Virus record (IMG/VR): IMGVR_UViG_3300030202_001666 | Coordinates: 1-64,000 of that record | DNA from: a virus | Length of the DNA stretch: 64,000 bases | Strand: one strand, 5' to 3' | Part shown: positions 8,401 to 16,115 of the stretch, in pieces | How positions within the stretch are numbered: the first letter of the stretch is position 1 | Layout of the letters: the number at the start of each line of letters is the position of its first letter | Translations under genes and position numbers: made by a program | The notes under the pieces: generated by a model | Databases searched by the model: none | What the model saw: only the letters and a program-made list of their open reading frames with translations | Told to the model about the DNA's origin: nothing

Positions 8401-10200
8401 AACTATTCCGAGTTCATAATCTCTATTGCTATGTAAAGAACTTATATCAGCATCAGATGTAAAGTTAGCTGTTGCAACTTCAACTCTAAAATACTCAAAT
8501 AAATCTGTTGTTACTAATGGATCATTTGTGTTTCTAAAATTCATTGCTAAAGGTTGAAAACCAACCTGGCTTGAACCTGGTGTTGTAACAAACCTAAAAC
8601 CTTGTTGAGCAGTAGGATCAGTTAAACTACTGTTATATTTAGCCCATCCTGCACAGTTAGTAGGTATTGACAATGCACAGTTGAAGGTATCGGTTACAGA
8701 TGAACCACTTGAACATGTCGCTATTGGTTGAAAGTTTGAATTAATAACCGTACCCATAGCTGCAGCAAAAGATGGGCTGGAACACATATCGTAAACACTG
8801 GCAAAATCTTGTGGCAGTCTATACGATAAAGGCACTGTAACATCACCATTACTAAATGTAGGTGCATAACAAGGATCAGCCGTGTCCCCATTTATTTGAT
8901 CTGAAGTCAATCTAAAATTGATTCCAATTGTTGCATCTTTTTTTAACTTATTTTCAATTGCAGAAAAATCAAAAGTAGCTAACGAATTTGAAACAACTAC
9001 ATTACTACCAGATATTGTGTATGTAATACCAGTAGTTAATACTGCGTTTTCTAATGCTTCAAAGTCAATAACTTTTGATTGTAAACTTGCTTGATAATCA
9101 ATAGATATTTGACTACCAGAACTATTGGTTATGTCGTATTGATCTACGTAATTAGCATACATTAATCTATTTCCTTGAATAGTTTGTGCTAAGGCAGTTC
9201 TGGGAACATTATCATACAAACGCAATAATTCATCTTGTCCTAAGACCGTATATACTTTACTATTAGTAAAATTAAAATGTTGTGTACTGTCATTTGCCCA
9301 CCCATAATCATCTTTATTAAAACGTTCAATAACAAAAATATTATTTGTATTTGAATCTTTATATAATAAGTCAACCGCTATAACTCTCGCAGGTCCAGTG
9401 TTAAAAGAAACACGTGCCGTGTTGTATTGGTTTTGCATACCAGCATTAACGTAGTTATTTGTATCAAAACGAAATGCTTGTGGTTGAAAAGCTGGCACAG
9501 TAAATAATGAGGTAGCACTATACTCATTATCTGCATATCTATATCTATAAGCAAATGATATAAATCTGTCTACCAAGTAATTTTCTTCTCCTGGAACATT
9601 CAAAAGCTCAACCTCTGGTGTTGGTAAGGTGTCTGTACTTTCAAATCCCGGTGGCTTTAAAATTACATTAATATCTTCTTCTACAATTTGATCAGTGTAT
9701 GGAGCTCCAGTTAAAGGATCAGGGTAATTTCTATTTACATTTATTTTTCGTGGTGGATTAAAATCGTCAGTAAAAAACAACATTCCTTCTATTAAATCTA
9801 CACCAGTAATTAAATAAGAAAGATTAAAATTTAAAACTGAAGTTGATACCACGTGCATTGTAACACCAGTGGTTTGTGTGTTATAAGAAATTATAGCATC
9901 TAATCTACCACCACCTACAGCAGCATTACTTGGATCATGTACAAACCAATATATAGTTTCGTGTATACCATCAGCTAAACTTCCAATACAAGTAGCGGCA
10001 GATGAAAAAGCAACATTGTTCCATGTTATGGTAGTCATTTGCTCGTTACCCTTTGAGTTTTCAACCGCACCTATTTCCGTGGTTTCAGTTGCACCCACAC
10101 GAACATTCATCGCATCGATGTACTCTCCGGGAGGAAGAAGCCTTTCGTCTATCGACTTATTCATTCTCCCCTTGTTAAAGTTGGTAGTTAAAATTGGCAT
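5476..10200 (-). CDS. Large tail nozzle/muzzle (stabilisation) protein, T7 gp12-like
   Basis: 1574 residues. The N-terminus NFNKGRMNKSIDERLLPPGE followed by YIDAMNVRVG is the hallmark of nozzle/stabilisation proteins (T7 gp12, crAss-like muzzle protein), in which beta-propeller blades form the distal tail tube. Later segments (for example SFAYRYRYADNEYSATS, about residues 215-231, and MKMHSRETDILVLHEDRITYV) fit the same family. Beta-sandwich additions and Cys-rich spacers occupy the C-terminal third, and the end shares a module with the next gene. It lies one base after the connector gene and 9 bases before the tail-tip gene. Much longer than T7 gp12 (about 794 aa), as is usual in Bacteroidota podoviruses. 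Confidence 0.85.
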   Translation of the reverse strand: MPILTTNFNKGRMNKSIDERLLPPGEYIDAMNVRVGATETTEIGAVENSKGNEQMTTITWNNVAFSSAATCIGSLADGIHETIYWFVHDPSNAAVGGGRLDAIISYNTQTTGVTMHVVSTSVLNFNLSYLITGVDLIEGMLFFTDDFNPPRKINVNRNYPDPLTGAPYTDQIVEEDINVILKPPGFESTDTLPTPEVELLNVPGEENYLVDRFISFAYRYRYADNEYSATSLFTVPAFQPQAFRFDTNNYVNAGMQNQYNTARVSFNTGPARVIAVDLLYKDSNTNNIFVIERFNKDDYGWANDSTQHFNFTNSKVYTVLGQDELLRLYDNVPRTALAQTIQGNRLMYANYVDQYDITNSSGSQISIDYQASLQSKVIDFEALENAVLTTGITYTISGSNVVVSNSLATFDFSAIENKLKKDATIGINFRLTSDQINGDTADPCYAPTFSNGDVTVPLSYRLPQDFASVYDMCSSPSFAAAMGTVINSNFQPIATCSSGSSVTDTFNCALSIPTNCAGWAKYNSSLTDPTAQQGFRFVTTPGSSQVGFQPLAMNFRNTNDPLVTTDLFEYFRVEVATANFTSDADISSLHSNRDYELGIVYMDKFARASTVLVSEYNTVFVPPQNSERQNRVQVNISSRPPSWATKYKFVLKPSKGGYETIYSNFFYVRPSNNNIYFRLEGDNQNKVTKGQTLIVKRDVNGAVQSLTTCEVLDVSAEAEDFLATTNELGTGTFQLPGLYMIIKAQNFNITIPDDAVVERGREEYNSDSESYCKPQVNYPVFVTDGAVDTVYDVPAGSIIYIKAVYGRQDRCCGCNGKKYVFEKQFVSSADYPTMYDWFVGDNIDPNTGVVTEGSVGDSVFVSTIATSAAGVTCVNWNPRWQFWQAGYTGTIDTTKPLYLSIRSGIKGCKHQWPAKDSDSFVRLEIVVTRANNLIVFESEPADANSELFYDASEMYDITNGFHQTGTADGDINQTATQNAFATLNFMDCYTFGNGVESYKIKDGLASKSVVLGQRTLAASNQNYKEADRFADMTYSGVFSSTSGVNNLNEFNLGLANYKECEQSFGPIMKMHSRETDILVLHEDRITYVLASKNLISDSTGGGVISSVPEILGTQIARIEEYGISFNPESFASYGYDMFFTDTKRLAVLKLRGTSRNNDSLEVISETGMRSWFRDTFITQLTTQKLGGFDPYMGEYVLSTNTTPVPFPTPPIPCGTTLEFNGQTSARSFEIDFGLVIEASVTVTVVATGTVTVTGIWNGTASTPVTLTNQTGVLEINKNLNTPTNAVITVTPASGQTASYSIVGNCPTETTINVVQVVLNSSVDAGQFIHAEYGWNNSIHISPVASTGVEFGTSSEVASLFDSQSGVRSIGVFPYDSVDFFIGTAKIGSDDFDVTAKPYKLSYLSSNTAYSNTVADIQTIVSSAAPNIIGNSLITNPGQDIYRGTITPSTTPAFSIPINKAYLYLVYDFRVTTVQQLCYDASSAVDACCDCTFTCTSYQSGAVQQTSADACVQPLSYTYYFLNTNPTTTYPVVGSIVYSSTDCDPTTYLTQGFYRYQNGFIEVNTQGIVTQVGNC

Positions 10201-10201
10201 A

Positions 10202-11116
10202 CTATTTTATCCATTTATCCTGCCCTCTTAAATTCATTAAGAGTCTTCCAGGATGTATATTACTTAATCTTAATTTTGCATTTCTTAATAAAGATGATTT
10301 ATCTTTACGTGCTCTATTTACTATATATTCTTGTACTCCCAGTCTGCCATTTAAAATTGAAAATTTTATGTATGCATAAATAAATTCTTCAAATAATTTA
10401 TTTACACTAATTTGTGAATCATTACCTTGCTCCATACCATCAGAGACATATTCTAAAACTATAGAATCAGTTGCAGATGCAGAACTAAAATTAATAACCC
10501 CACCTTTTTTATCTATTTTAAATGTTGGATTAACATTAGCAGTTTCTGTATTTAATCCAAAACGTGAACCGATTTGATAGTCAAAATACCAACACCCATC
10601 TAAACAATAACCTGGTTGGTCATTAAATGGACTATGGTCATTTAAATATATACCACGTGTGGCTTTTGATAAATCTACTTCAGAATCTTGAGGGCTTAAC
10701 GCATTACCGTCTTGGTCAAAAAGTATATTAGAGTTGTTGTCTTGTAAGTATGCACTTGCCCAGTTTGTTTGAATGTTTTCAGATAATGGATATAATATAC
10801 CATCTCTGTATACTGATATTCTCACCCAATTTACAAAATCAGATGGTAGTATATATCTGTAGTTTGCATCTATATCAATTTGCAATATTTTAATTTCTTT
10901 CATTGCATCATAATTCAATTCTTGAATTCCTCTTTTTGCATGAAAAAGAACTTGATATCGATTTATATTATTTACTAATTCGTGATTACCTGCATACATC
11001 AACATAAAATTATTTACTATGTCTTGTAATGACACATACTGGTACGAACCCCAGTTTTGATTTGTGGGACTGTTTCCGTTGTTTTGGTAATATTCAAATT
11101 GTGTTATATAAGCCAT
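10202..11116 (-). CDS. Head-tail connector / ring protein (T7 gp11-like role)
   Basis: 304 residues. The C-terminal signature (FIYAYIKFSILNGRLGVQEY, VNRARKDKSSLLRNAKLRL and RGQDKWIK at the extreme C-terminus) is typical, from memory, of ring or adaptor proteins in crAss-like and flavobacterial podoviruses. The N-terminal half is a helix-rich adaptor domain with LFHAKRGIQELNYD. It is flanked by another ring protein and the nozzle protein with 1-base gaps, implying translational coupling. It should sit between portal and nozzle in the virion. Confidence 0.75.
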   Translation of the reverse strand: MAYITQFEYYQNNGNSPTNQNWGSYQYVSLQDIVNNFMLMYAGNHELVNNINRYQVLFHAKRGIQELNYDAMKEIKILQIDIDANYRYILPSDFVNWVRISVYRDGILYPLSENIQTNWASAYLQDNNSNILFDQDGNALSPQDSEVDLSKATRGIYLNDHSPFNDQPGYCLDGCWYFDYQIGSRFGLNTETANVNPTFKIDKKGGVINFSSASATDSIVLEYVSDGMEQGNDSQISVNKLFEEFIYAYIKFSILNGRLGVQEYIVNRARKDKSSLLRNAKLRLSNIHPGRLLMNLRGQDKWIK

Positions 11117-11117
11117 A

Positions 11118-12113
11118 TTATGATGTTTCTTGCGTTTCGTTTATTTCTTCTTGTTGTCCAAATTTAAACACATCTTCTTCCCTTATTTCAATTCCAACGT
11201 ATTGACAAATCTTAGCTATTAAACCTGGTTCGTCAGATACTGGTAATTCAAAGTTTTGATAACTCGTAGAAGCAGCATTAAATAAAGGCTCACCAGATTG
11301 TAATGATGTGTAAGTCCATTGAGGTGGCAAGGGATATCTTATATACTGTACTCTTATCGCATATTGTTGAACAATAGTTGAAGGATACACCTCAACAGTA
11401 TTTCCAATTACAGCGTTAGGTGTTGCCACATTACTACTTGCTCCACCTAAAACATACGCAGGGTATTGTGATGTTGGAGCTGTTAAATTTGAACTTGTTA
11501 ATAAAAACAATTTATTTTGATTTACTCTTTCTACTTCCGTTATATTAGTTGCACTATATATACTGTAGGCATCATTAAGATTCATTATGTTTGCACTCAA
11601 TGATAAAGTATCTGCACTATCTACAGCCGTTACATAAGCCTGATCACCAGTAGTGGTGTTTACAACTAAACTCCCTATTGGTGGGTTAATCATAGTAGAA
11701 GGTGTAGAAACAAATGTTTTAGTATTGTCGGTTAATTTAAATGCACCTACTAAAGTATTTGTGCCAGTAAATAATGAAGTTGGATAATAATATAATTTAT
11801 TAATTAAATAATAATCTGCAGGTAATTGATATCTATTCCTTGTCCCTTGATCTATTGGTAATTGAGTTAAAAATGCGTCTGCCGAAAAACTATCAATAAC
11901 TTCTTCTAAATTTTTTACTATATCAGCATAACCAGTACCAGAAGTTCTTGCGTTTTCTCTATTTATCCAGTTATTATATTGATAAAAATAATCCTCAAAT
12001 ATATCCATTTGAGCTTGTTGACAATACAAGTTAAAATCTTGTGGACTTATATACCCATAATTGTTCTTATTAGCAATAGCTAATACGGTATTTCTTACAT
12101 CGTTAATCGGCAT
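11118..12113 (-). CDS. Ring/collar (tail connector) protein
   Basis: 331 residues. The N-terminus NKNNYGYISPQDFNLYCQQA followed by QMDIFEDYF is a recurring signature of ring or collar proteins in Bacteroidota podoviruses. A beta insertion near residues 135-180 (GSLVVNTTTGDQAYVTAVDS, LSLSANIMNLNDAYSIY) is a copy of a module also found in the 175-aa protein at 34.3-34.8 kb. The C-terminus is acidic and Gln/Glu-rich. Probably docks on the portal. It is the first gene after a terminator-like hairpin and has its own TATCTTTG box, so it may start a tail transcript. Confidence 0.72.
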   Translation of the reverse strand: MPINDVRNTVLAIANKNNYGYISPQDFNLYCQQAQMDIFEDYFYQYNNWINRENARTSGTGYADIVKNLEEVIDSFSADAFLTQLPIDQGTRNRYQLPADYYLINKLYYYPTSLFTGTNTLVGAFKLTDNTKTFVSTPSTMINPPIGSLVVNTTTGDQAYVTAVDSADTLSLSANIMNLNDAYSIYSATNITEVERVNQNKLFLLTSSNLTAPTSQYPAYVLGGASSNVATPNAVIGNTVEVYPSTIVQQYAIRVQYIRYPLPPQWTYTSLQSGEPLFNAASTSYQNFELPVSDEPGLIAKICQYVGIEIREEDVFKFGQQEEINETQETS

Positions 12114-12129
12114 AATAAAAATCTTTTTA

Positions 12130-12137
12130 CAAAGATA
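12130..12137 (-). promoter_or_regulatory. Candidate promoter -7 box for the tail genes (TATCTTTG)
   Basis: Minus-strand TATCTTTG, a full match to TAnnTTTG, 17 bases before the start of the ring protein and directly downstream of a terminator-like hairpin. No TTG -33 element is visible because the hairpin occupies that position. Confidence 0.4.
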
Positions 12138-12139
12138 AC

Positions 12140-12173
12140 AAAAAAAAAGAGGCTACTTTTTTTTGTAACCTCT
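12140..12173 (-). terminator. Rho-independent terminator after the capsid-side genes
   Basis: On the minus strand AGAGGTTAC pairs with GTAGCCTCT (9 bp, one G-U) around an 8-base A loop, followed by a run of eight Ts. It lies after the 107-aa gene and before the ring protein. It probably separates a high-level capsid transcript from the tail transcript. Confidence 0.75.
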
Positions 12174-12197
12174 TCTTAATTTCTAATAAGTAAAGAC

Positions 12198-12521
12198 TTA
12201 CGAATTAGGCACTACAATTGAGAATACAATACCTGAGATTGTAACAGCTCCACCAGCCGCATCTTCTAAGCCACTAAGACTTACTTGAATTGAAGGGTGT
12301 TGCCAACTCTGTTGAAGTGATTCTAAAACATAGTCTTGAAACTTGTTTCTTACATCTTCATTGTTCGCTGCCATTACTTCATGAGTAACAGTTGCTATTG
12401 CACCAGATTGATAGTGAAATACACAAGTAGACGTAGAAGCCTGCTCGATCATTACTAAACCATCTAATGCTACCAATTGATTAGCTTCATTTAGAACTGG
12501 AATACTTAAAAACTTTTGCAT
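12198..12521 (-). CDS. Small conserved virion-associated protein of unknown function
   Basis: 107 residues: MQKFLSIPV, then LDGLVMIEQASTSTCVFHYQ, a helix (NEDVRNKFQDYVLESLQQSW) and a beta C-terminus. Proteins beginning with an IPV...DGLVMIEQAST pattern occur near capsid genes of Bacteroidota phages, to my recollection. It has its own well-formed promoter and is closed by a strong terminator, suggesting abundant expression, perhaps as a head decoration or minor virion protein. The function is not established. Confidence 0.7.
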   Translation of the reverse strand: MQKFLSIPVLNEANQLVALDGLVMIEQASTSTCVFHYQSGAIATVTHEVMAANNEDVRNKFQDYVLESLQQSWQHPSIQVSLSGLEDAAGGAVTISGIVFSIVVPNS

Positions 12522-12561
12522 AGTTAAAAAATTTAAGGGTTATGTGAGAAAATACTCGAAA

Positions 12562-12593
12562 CAAAGATAATGTTATTTTTCCTTATCTTTCAA
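12562..12593 (-). promoter_or_regulatory. Bacteroidota-type promoter upstream of the 107-aa gene
   Basis: Minus strand: TTG (12591-12593), a 21-bp spacer, then TATCTTTG (12562-12569). This fits the consensus TTG-N17-23-TAnnTTTG. It overlaps the 3' end of the 252-aa gene and lies 40 bases before the ATG of the 107-aa gene. Best formed promoter of the late block. Confidence 0.55.
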
Positions 12594-13331
12594 GCGTTTC
12601 TTCAAAGCCTTAAATGTCTCTATACCATCCTCTGATTGGAAATAAGAAGCTAAAATAAAATTAGCATCTTCACCAAAAGGAACAGTTAAAATTTTCTTTT
12701 TATTCTTAGGTAAGTTAAAATACACATCACGTTGATTATTTCTAAACATTATAAAACCTGCGTCAAAAAACTTATATACATCATCTTGTAATTCTAACAT
12801 AGGATCATTTAATGTCTCTAAAAAATCTTCTGGCTCTTGTTTAGCATACAATAAGATATCTCTTTTTATTTCGGTGGTAGACATTTTATCTACACCTGAA
12901 CCTAATAAAATTCTGGATACTGAAAGCATTTTATCTAAACTTAATCCTTTAGCAACTATCTGTGCTTCTAATGATAACTCTACTACCTCTAATTCTTCAG
13001 CAGCATCTCTTGCGGCATTTACTTCTTCAAACACACTACCATTTTGTGGGTGTAAGTGTAAAAACTTTTGTAACACTTGATTGTTTTTCGGAACAAACAA
13101 AACACCGTCTTCAAAGACAATTGGCTCTAAAATAGCATTACCATCTTGCTCATCTTCAAATGGAGATTTTTGATTTCTTGCGTAACGCAAAGGTTTATTA
13201 ACGCCTTCGGTTTCATCGAAATGTAATAAAGGATATCGTGAGGAGTTTCGAGAAGCCAACATATAAGATAATGGGGCTACCTCTCTTTTTAGTCTGTAGA
13301 ATTTATCTACAAATTCTTTTGATTTTTTCAT
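12573..13331 (-). CDS. Conserved phage structural-region protein, function unknown
   Basis: 252 residues, helical and charged. It contains FLHLHPQNGSVFEEV (about residues 89-103), LGSGVDKMSTTEIKRDILLYA (about 142-162) and, near the C-terminus, KKKILTVPFGEDANFILASY. I recall similar proteins beside capsid genes in other marine phages, with no known role. It follows the major capsid gene after a strong hairpin and precedes the 107-aa gene. No enzyme motif seen. Confidence 0.65.
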   Translation of the reverse strand: MKKSKEFVDKFYRLKREVAPLSYMLASRNSSRYPLLHFDETEGVNKPLRYARNQKSPFEDEQDGNAILEPIVFEDGVLFVPKNNQVLQKFLHLHPQNGSVFEEVNAARDAAEELEVVELSLEAQIVAKGLSLDKMLSVSRILLGSGVDKMSTTEIKRDILLYAKQEPEDFLETLNDPMLELQDDVYKFFDAGFIMFRNNQRDVYFNLPKNKKKILTVPFGEDANFILASYFQSEDGIETFKALKKRLKDKEK

Positions 13332-13369
13332 TGTAATATAATTTAATTTAATTTAAAATTTATAATAAC

Positions 13370-13394
13370 AAGGGGGGAGATAAACTCCCCCTTT
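13370..13394 (-). terminator. Strong GC hairpin downstream of the major capsid gene
   Basis: GGGGGAG and CTCCCCC form a perfect 7-bp stem around ATAAA, extended by a G-T and two A-T pairs. It starts 15 bases after the capsid stop. The T tract after it is weak, so it may be a partial terminator or an mRNA-stabilising 3' hairpin that raises capsid output. Confidence 0.5.
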
Positions 13395-13408
13395 ATTATT
13401 GAGTAATA

Positions 13409-14884
13409 TTAATTCTGGAATAAGAAGAAGTTGTTTGCACCTAAAGTACATACAGCTCTCTCACTCAAGAAGTTTACTTCCATTGCATCAAGATCAGAAG
13501 TTCTTGCACCACCAGCAGAACCAGTAATCCAAGTTTTGTATCTTCTGTCTTCTGTTTCAGAAGCTCTATATCTAACGTGTAAGAATGGTCTCTTTGCGTT
13601 CTTACCTAAGATTTGGTCATAAACTGTAGTTGAACCAGCAGGAACTAAAAGTCCATTTACTGCACCACCTACAACATCACCTCTCATAGTAACATCGTTT
13701 AAGTATTTCCAATCTGACTTGTAGAAGTCATAACCTCTTCTGAATCCAGTGAATCCAAGATTTAAAGCCATTTCTTCATCATTGTCAAATAAACCATATG
13801 AAGTACCACCAGCTCCGTAAGAGTTTTGTGCTGCTAACATATCGTCAATATCAAATGAGAATTCTCTATTTACAAAAATAACATTTTCTTCAATAGAACC
13901 TTGCTTATCAAGTCTTTGGATAATGCTATCAAATTGAGATAATACTTGTGGGTTTCCACCGCCCCAAACATTTCCTCTTAATCCAACAACATAGAATATA
14001 CCATCTGAACCATTTAAGTTTGCAGCAGATAATCCAGCACCAACTCCTTGTAAGAAGTCTCCAGCACCAGAAGTTGCGTCTGCAGGTACTGCTTCAATCA
14101 TTGCAGTCTCAAGATAATCTTCAAATCTTAATCTTGTTTCATGCTCAGATTTTAAATACCATAGGTATCCAGATGCACCGTTCTCAGTAGTTACTTCAAC
14201 CCATCCAATTTGAGCCATATCAGAACCAGAAACAGAATACTTGTCTTTGATTATAATTGGCTTGTTATCGAAAATAAAGTCATCAGCTTCTAAAGAACCT
14301 ACCATTCCATTAGTTCCTTTGTTAAATTCAGAACCATATACAAAAATATCACAAGCTACACCAGCAGCTACTGCTTGTCCACCCGCTTCATAATAAGCGA
14401 TTGAAACTTGGTTTACACCTGTTCCAGCAACAGCGTCACTTGGACCAGCTATTACAATACCTTTGTTAGATAACGTTGATCCAGCAGTTTTGTCAGAAAT
14501 CATTACTGTTTGTCCTACTCTTAGAGCAGCAGTATTAGGAGTTCCAGCTAATGCAGGATTAAAGTTAGTAAGGTTGTTAGGTATAGTCCAAATTGCATTT
14601 CTTGTTGCAGCTCCAGCTCCAGCAGCAGATGTACAGTTTAGATATTTAGTATGTAATCTTCCTTGTTCTGCCCATTTGATAAGGTCAGAATTAGAAGGCA
14701 TTTCTGCTCCAACCATTCTTAGGAAGGAAGCAATTGTACGATTGCCATATCTCTCAAACTCTTTTTCATATGTATCAGGTAAGTACTGATTCAAGAAATC
14801 AAAGTCGTTGATATAATTTGTAGACAACGGTACTTGTTGGCTACTTGGTTGCAAATCAAAACCAGGGGTTACATTTACACTCAT
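13409..14884 (-). CDS. Major capsid protein (HK97-fold expected)
   Basis: 491 residues. The N-terminus (NDFDFLNQYLPDTYEKEFER, then YGNRTIASFLRMVGAE and LIKWAEQGRLHTKYL) and the long beta-rich body match major capsid proteins of crAss-like and flavobacterial podoviruses. The ending VNFLSERAVCTLGANNFFLF is compatible. It follows the acidic scaffold and portal genes in the standard order TerL-portal-scaffold-capsid. A GC hairpin follows its stop. The identification is strong from context plus sequence; the fold is inferred. Confidence 0.88.
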   Translation of the reverse strand: MSVNVTPGFDLQPSSQQVPLSTNYINDFDFLNQYLPDTYEKEFERYGNRTIASFLRMVGAEMPSNSDLIKWAEQGRLHTKYLNCTSAAGAGAATRNAIWTIPNNLTNFNPALAGTPNTAALRVGQTVMISDKTAGSTLSNKGIVIAGPSDAVAGTGVNQVSIAYYEAGGQAVAAGVACDIFVYGSEFNKGTNGMVGSLEADDFIFDNKPIIIKDKYSVSGSDMAQIGWVEVTTENGASGYLWYLKSEHETRLRFEDYLETAMIEAVPADATSGAGDFLQGVGAGLSAANLNGSDGIFYVVGLRGNVWGGGNPQVLSQFDSIIQRLDKQGSIEENVIFVNREFSFDIDDMLAAQNSYGAGGTSYGLFDNDEEMALNLGFTGFRRGYDFYKSDWKYLNDVTMRGDVVGGAVNGLLVPAGSTTVYDQILGKNAKRPFLHVRYRASETEDRRYKTWITGSAGGARTSDLDAMEVNFLSERAVCTLGANNFFLFQN

Positions 14885-14906
14885 AATTAATAATTTTTAA
14901 TAGTTT

Positions 14907-16064
14907 TTAACTTTTTTTAATACTTCTAATTTTGAGTCCTCTTCCACTACTATCTGATCTACTTTGTACGTTTTTAATTTTAAGACCATCTTTATTAAAT
15001 GATCTTGGTGCTTGTCTAACCTCCATATTAATGTTTTTTGATTTCTTAGTAACATTATCTACAGCATTAGAAACACCTTGTTCGTAAAAATAACGAGCAA
15101 ACTTCTCAGGGTTCATCGCCACGGCTAACGCCTTATGGTAATTGACAGCATCATTAACTAAGCCAGTTTCTTTATCAAGAAAAGATGTCAGAAAATTATT
15201 GACATCTGACTGCTTGTTTCTTAGTTCTTCTGTCGTCCCTGGTTTATAAGTAAGATTTAAATCGTCACTAATATTAAATTCAAAACCTTTGAATTCTTTA
15301 TTAAACACATCTTGTGTTTGCGTTTGGAAATAATCATATCTTTTCTTATTTGCTTCAGCAACAGTTTTAGATTCCTCAATATAACTTTTATAAGCATTAA
15401 GATTTTTTTCTTGATCTTCGGATAACCCACCCCCACTTGACTCAAGAGGAATTTTATATTTATCTTTTTGTTCATTCAAAAATTTCTTTGCTTTCGCAAG
15501 TTCACGCTTTTTAGCTAATTTAATTTTCTTAACATCTTTAGGTTCATCTAATTCTTCGTCATAACTAAACTTATCTTCGATAATATCTCTTATGTCTTCA
15601 GAATCTAAACCTTCTTCAGTGTTTTGATAATAATTAGCCAGTACATCGTCATCGTCCATAGAATCATAATCTTTTTGTAAATTATAAAAATCATTAATTC
15701 CACGTCCAGTTTCCTGTTTGTACTTTAAATACGCTGAAACATCTTCTGGTAAATCAGGGTTTGCCTCTTTTTCCGCAAACAATTCATCAACAGAATTTAT
15801 TTCTTTGTCATATCTTTTTTTAATAAAAGAAAGAACGTCTTCATCACTTAACTCTGATGAGGGAGTTTTATCTTCAGATGAAACAGTTTTAGCTTCATCA
15901 TTATCTGTTTTAACTTCTGGCTTTTCTGAAGTTGAGGTGTTAACCTTTTCTATGTTTGAATCAGAGTCTTGTTGTGATTCATTATGTTTGTTTAACAACT
16001 CTTGTTCTACTTCAGCTTTTGATTTATTGTCGTAGCCTTCGACAGCTTTTACTTTTATTTCCAT
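14907..16064 (-). CDS. Capsid scaffolding protein
   Basis: 385 residues, very acidic in the N-terminal 190 (runs of Asp, Glu and Ser, for example QKDYDSMDDDDVLANYYQ), with a Lys-rich helical centre (IKLAKKRELAKAKKFLNEQK) and a basic C-terminus (GRGLKIRSIKKS). That charge layout, with a basic capsid-binding tail, is typical of scaffold proteins. Position between portal and major capsid protein agrees. No protease motif is seen, so the scaffold is probably expelled or cleaved by another factor. Confidence 0.75.
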   Translation of the reverse strand: MEIKVKAVEGYDNKSKAEVEQELLNKHNESQQDSDSNIEKVNTSTSEKPEVKTDNDEAKTVSSEDKTPSSELSDEDVLSFIKKRYDKEINSVDELFAEKEANPDLPEDVSAYLKYKQETGRGINDFYNLQKDYDSMDDDDVLANYYQNTEEGLDSEDIRDIIEDKFSYDEELDEPKDVKKIKLAKKRELAKAKKFLNEQKDKYKIPLESSGGGLSEDQEKNLNAYKSYIEESKTVAEANKKRYDYFQTQTQDVFNKEFKGFEFNISDDLNLTYKPGTTEELRNKQSDVNNFLTSFLDKETGLVNDAVNYHKALAVAMNPEKFARYFYEQGVSNAVDNVTKKSKNINMEVRQAPRSFNKDGLKIKNVQSRSDSSGRGLKIRSIKKS

Positions 16065-16081
16065 TTGATTTAATTTTTATA

Positions 16082-16089
16082 CAAAGTTA
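16082..16089 (-). promoter_or_regulatory. Candidate promoter -7 box (TAACTTTG)
   Basis: Minus-strand TAACTTTG in the 51-bp gap between portal and scaffold genes, 18 bases before the scaffold start. It matches TAnnTTTG. It could boost scaffold and capsid over portal. No -33 box identified. Confidence 0.38.
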
Positions 16090-16115
16090 ATACTTAATTT
16101 AATATATTTTTTAGC

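Noticed and set aside
14463-14789. Forward 108-codon frame in the capsid gene
   Set aside because: Antisense of the major capsid coding sequence with no leader; shadow frame.
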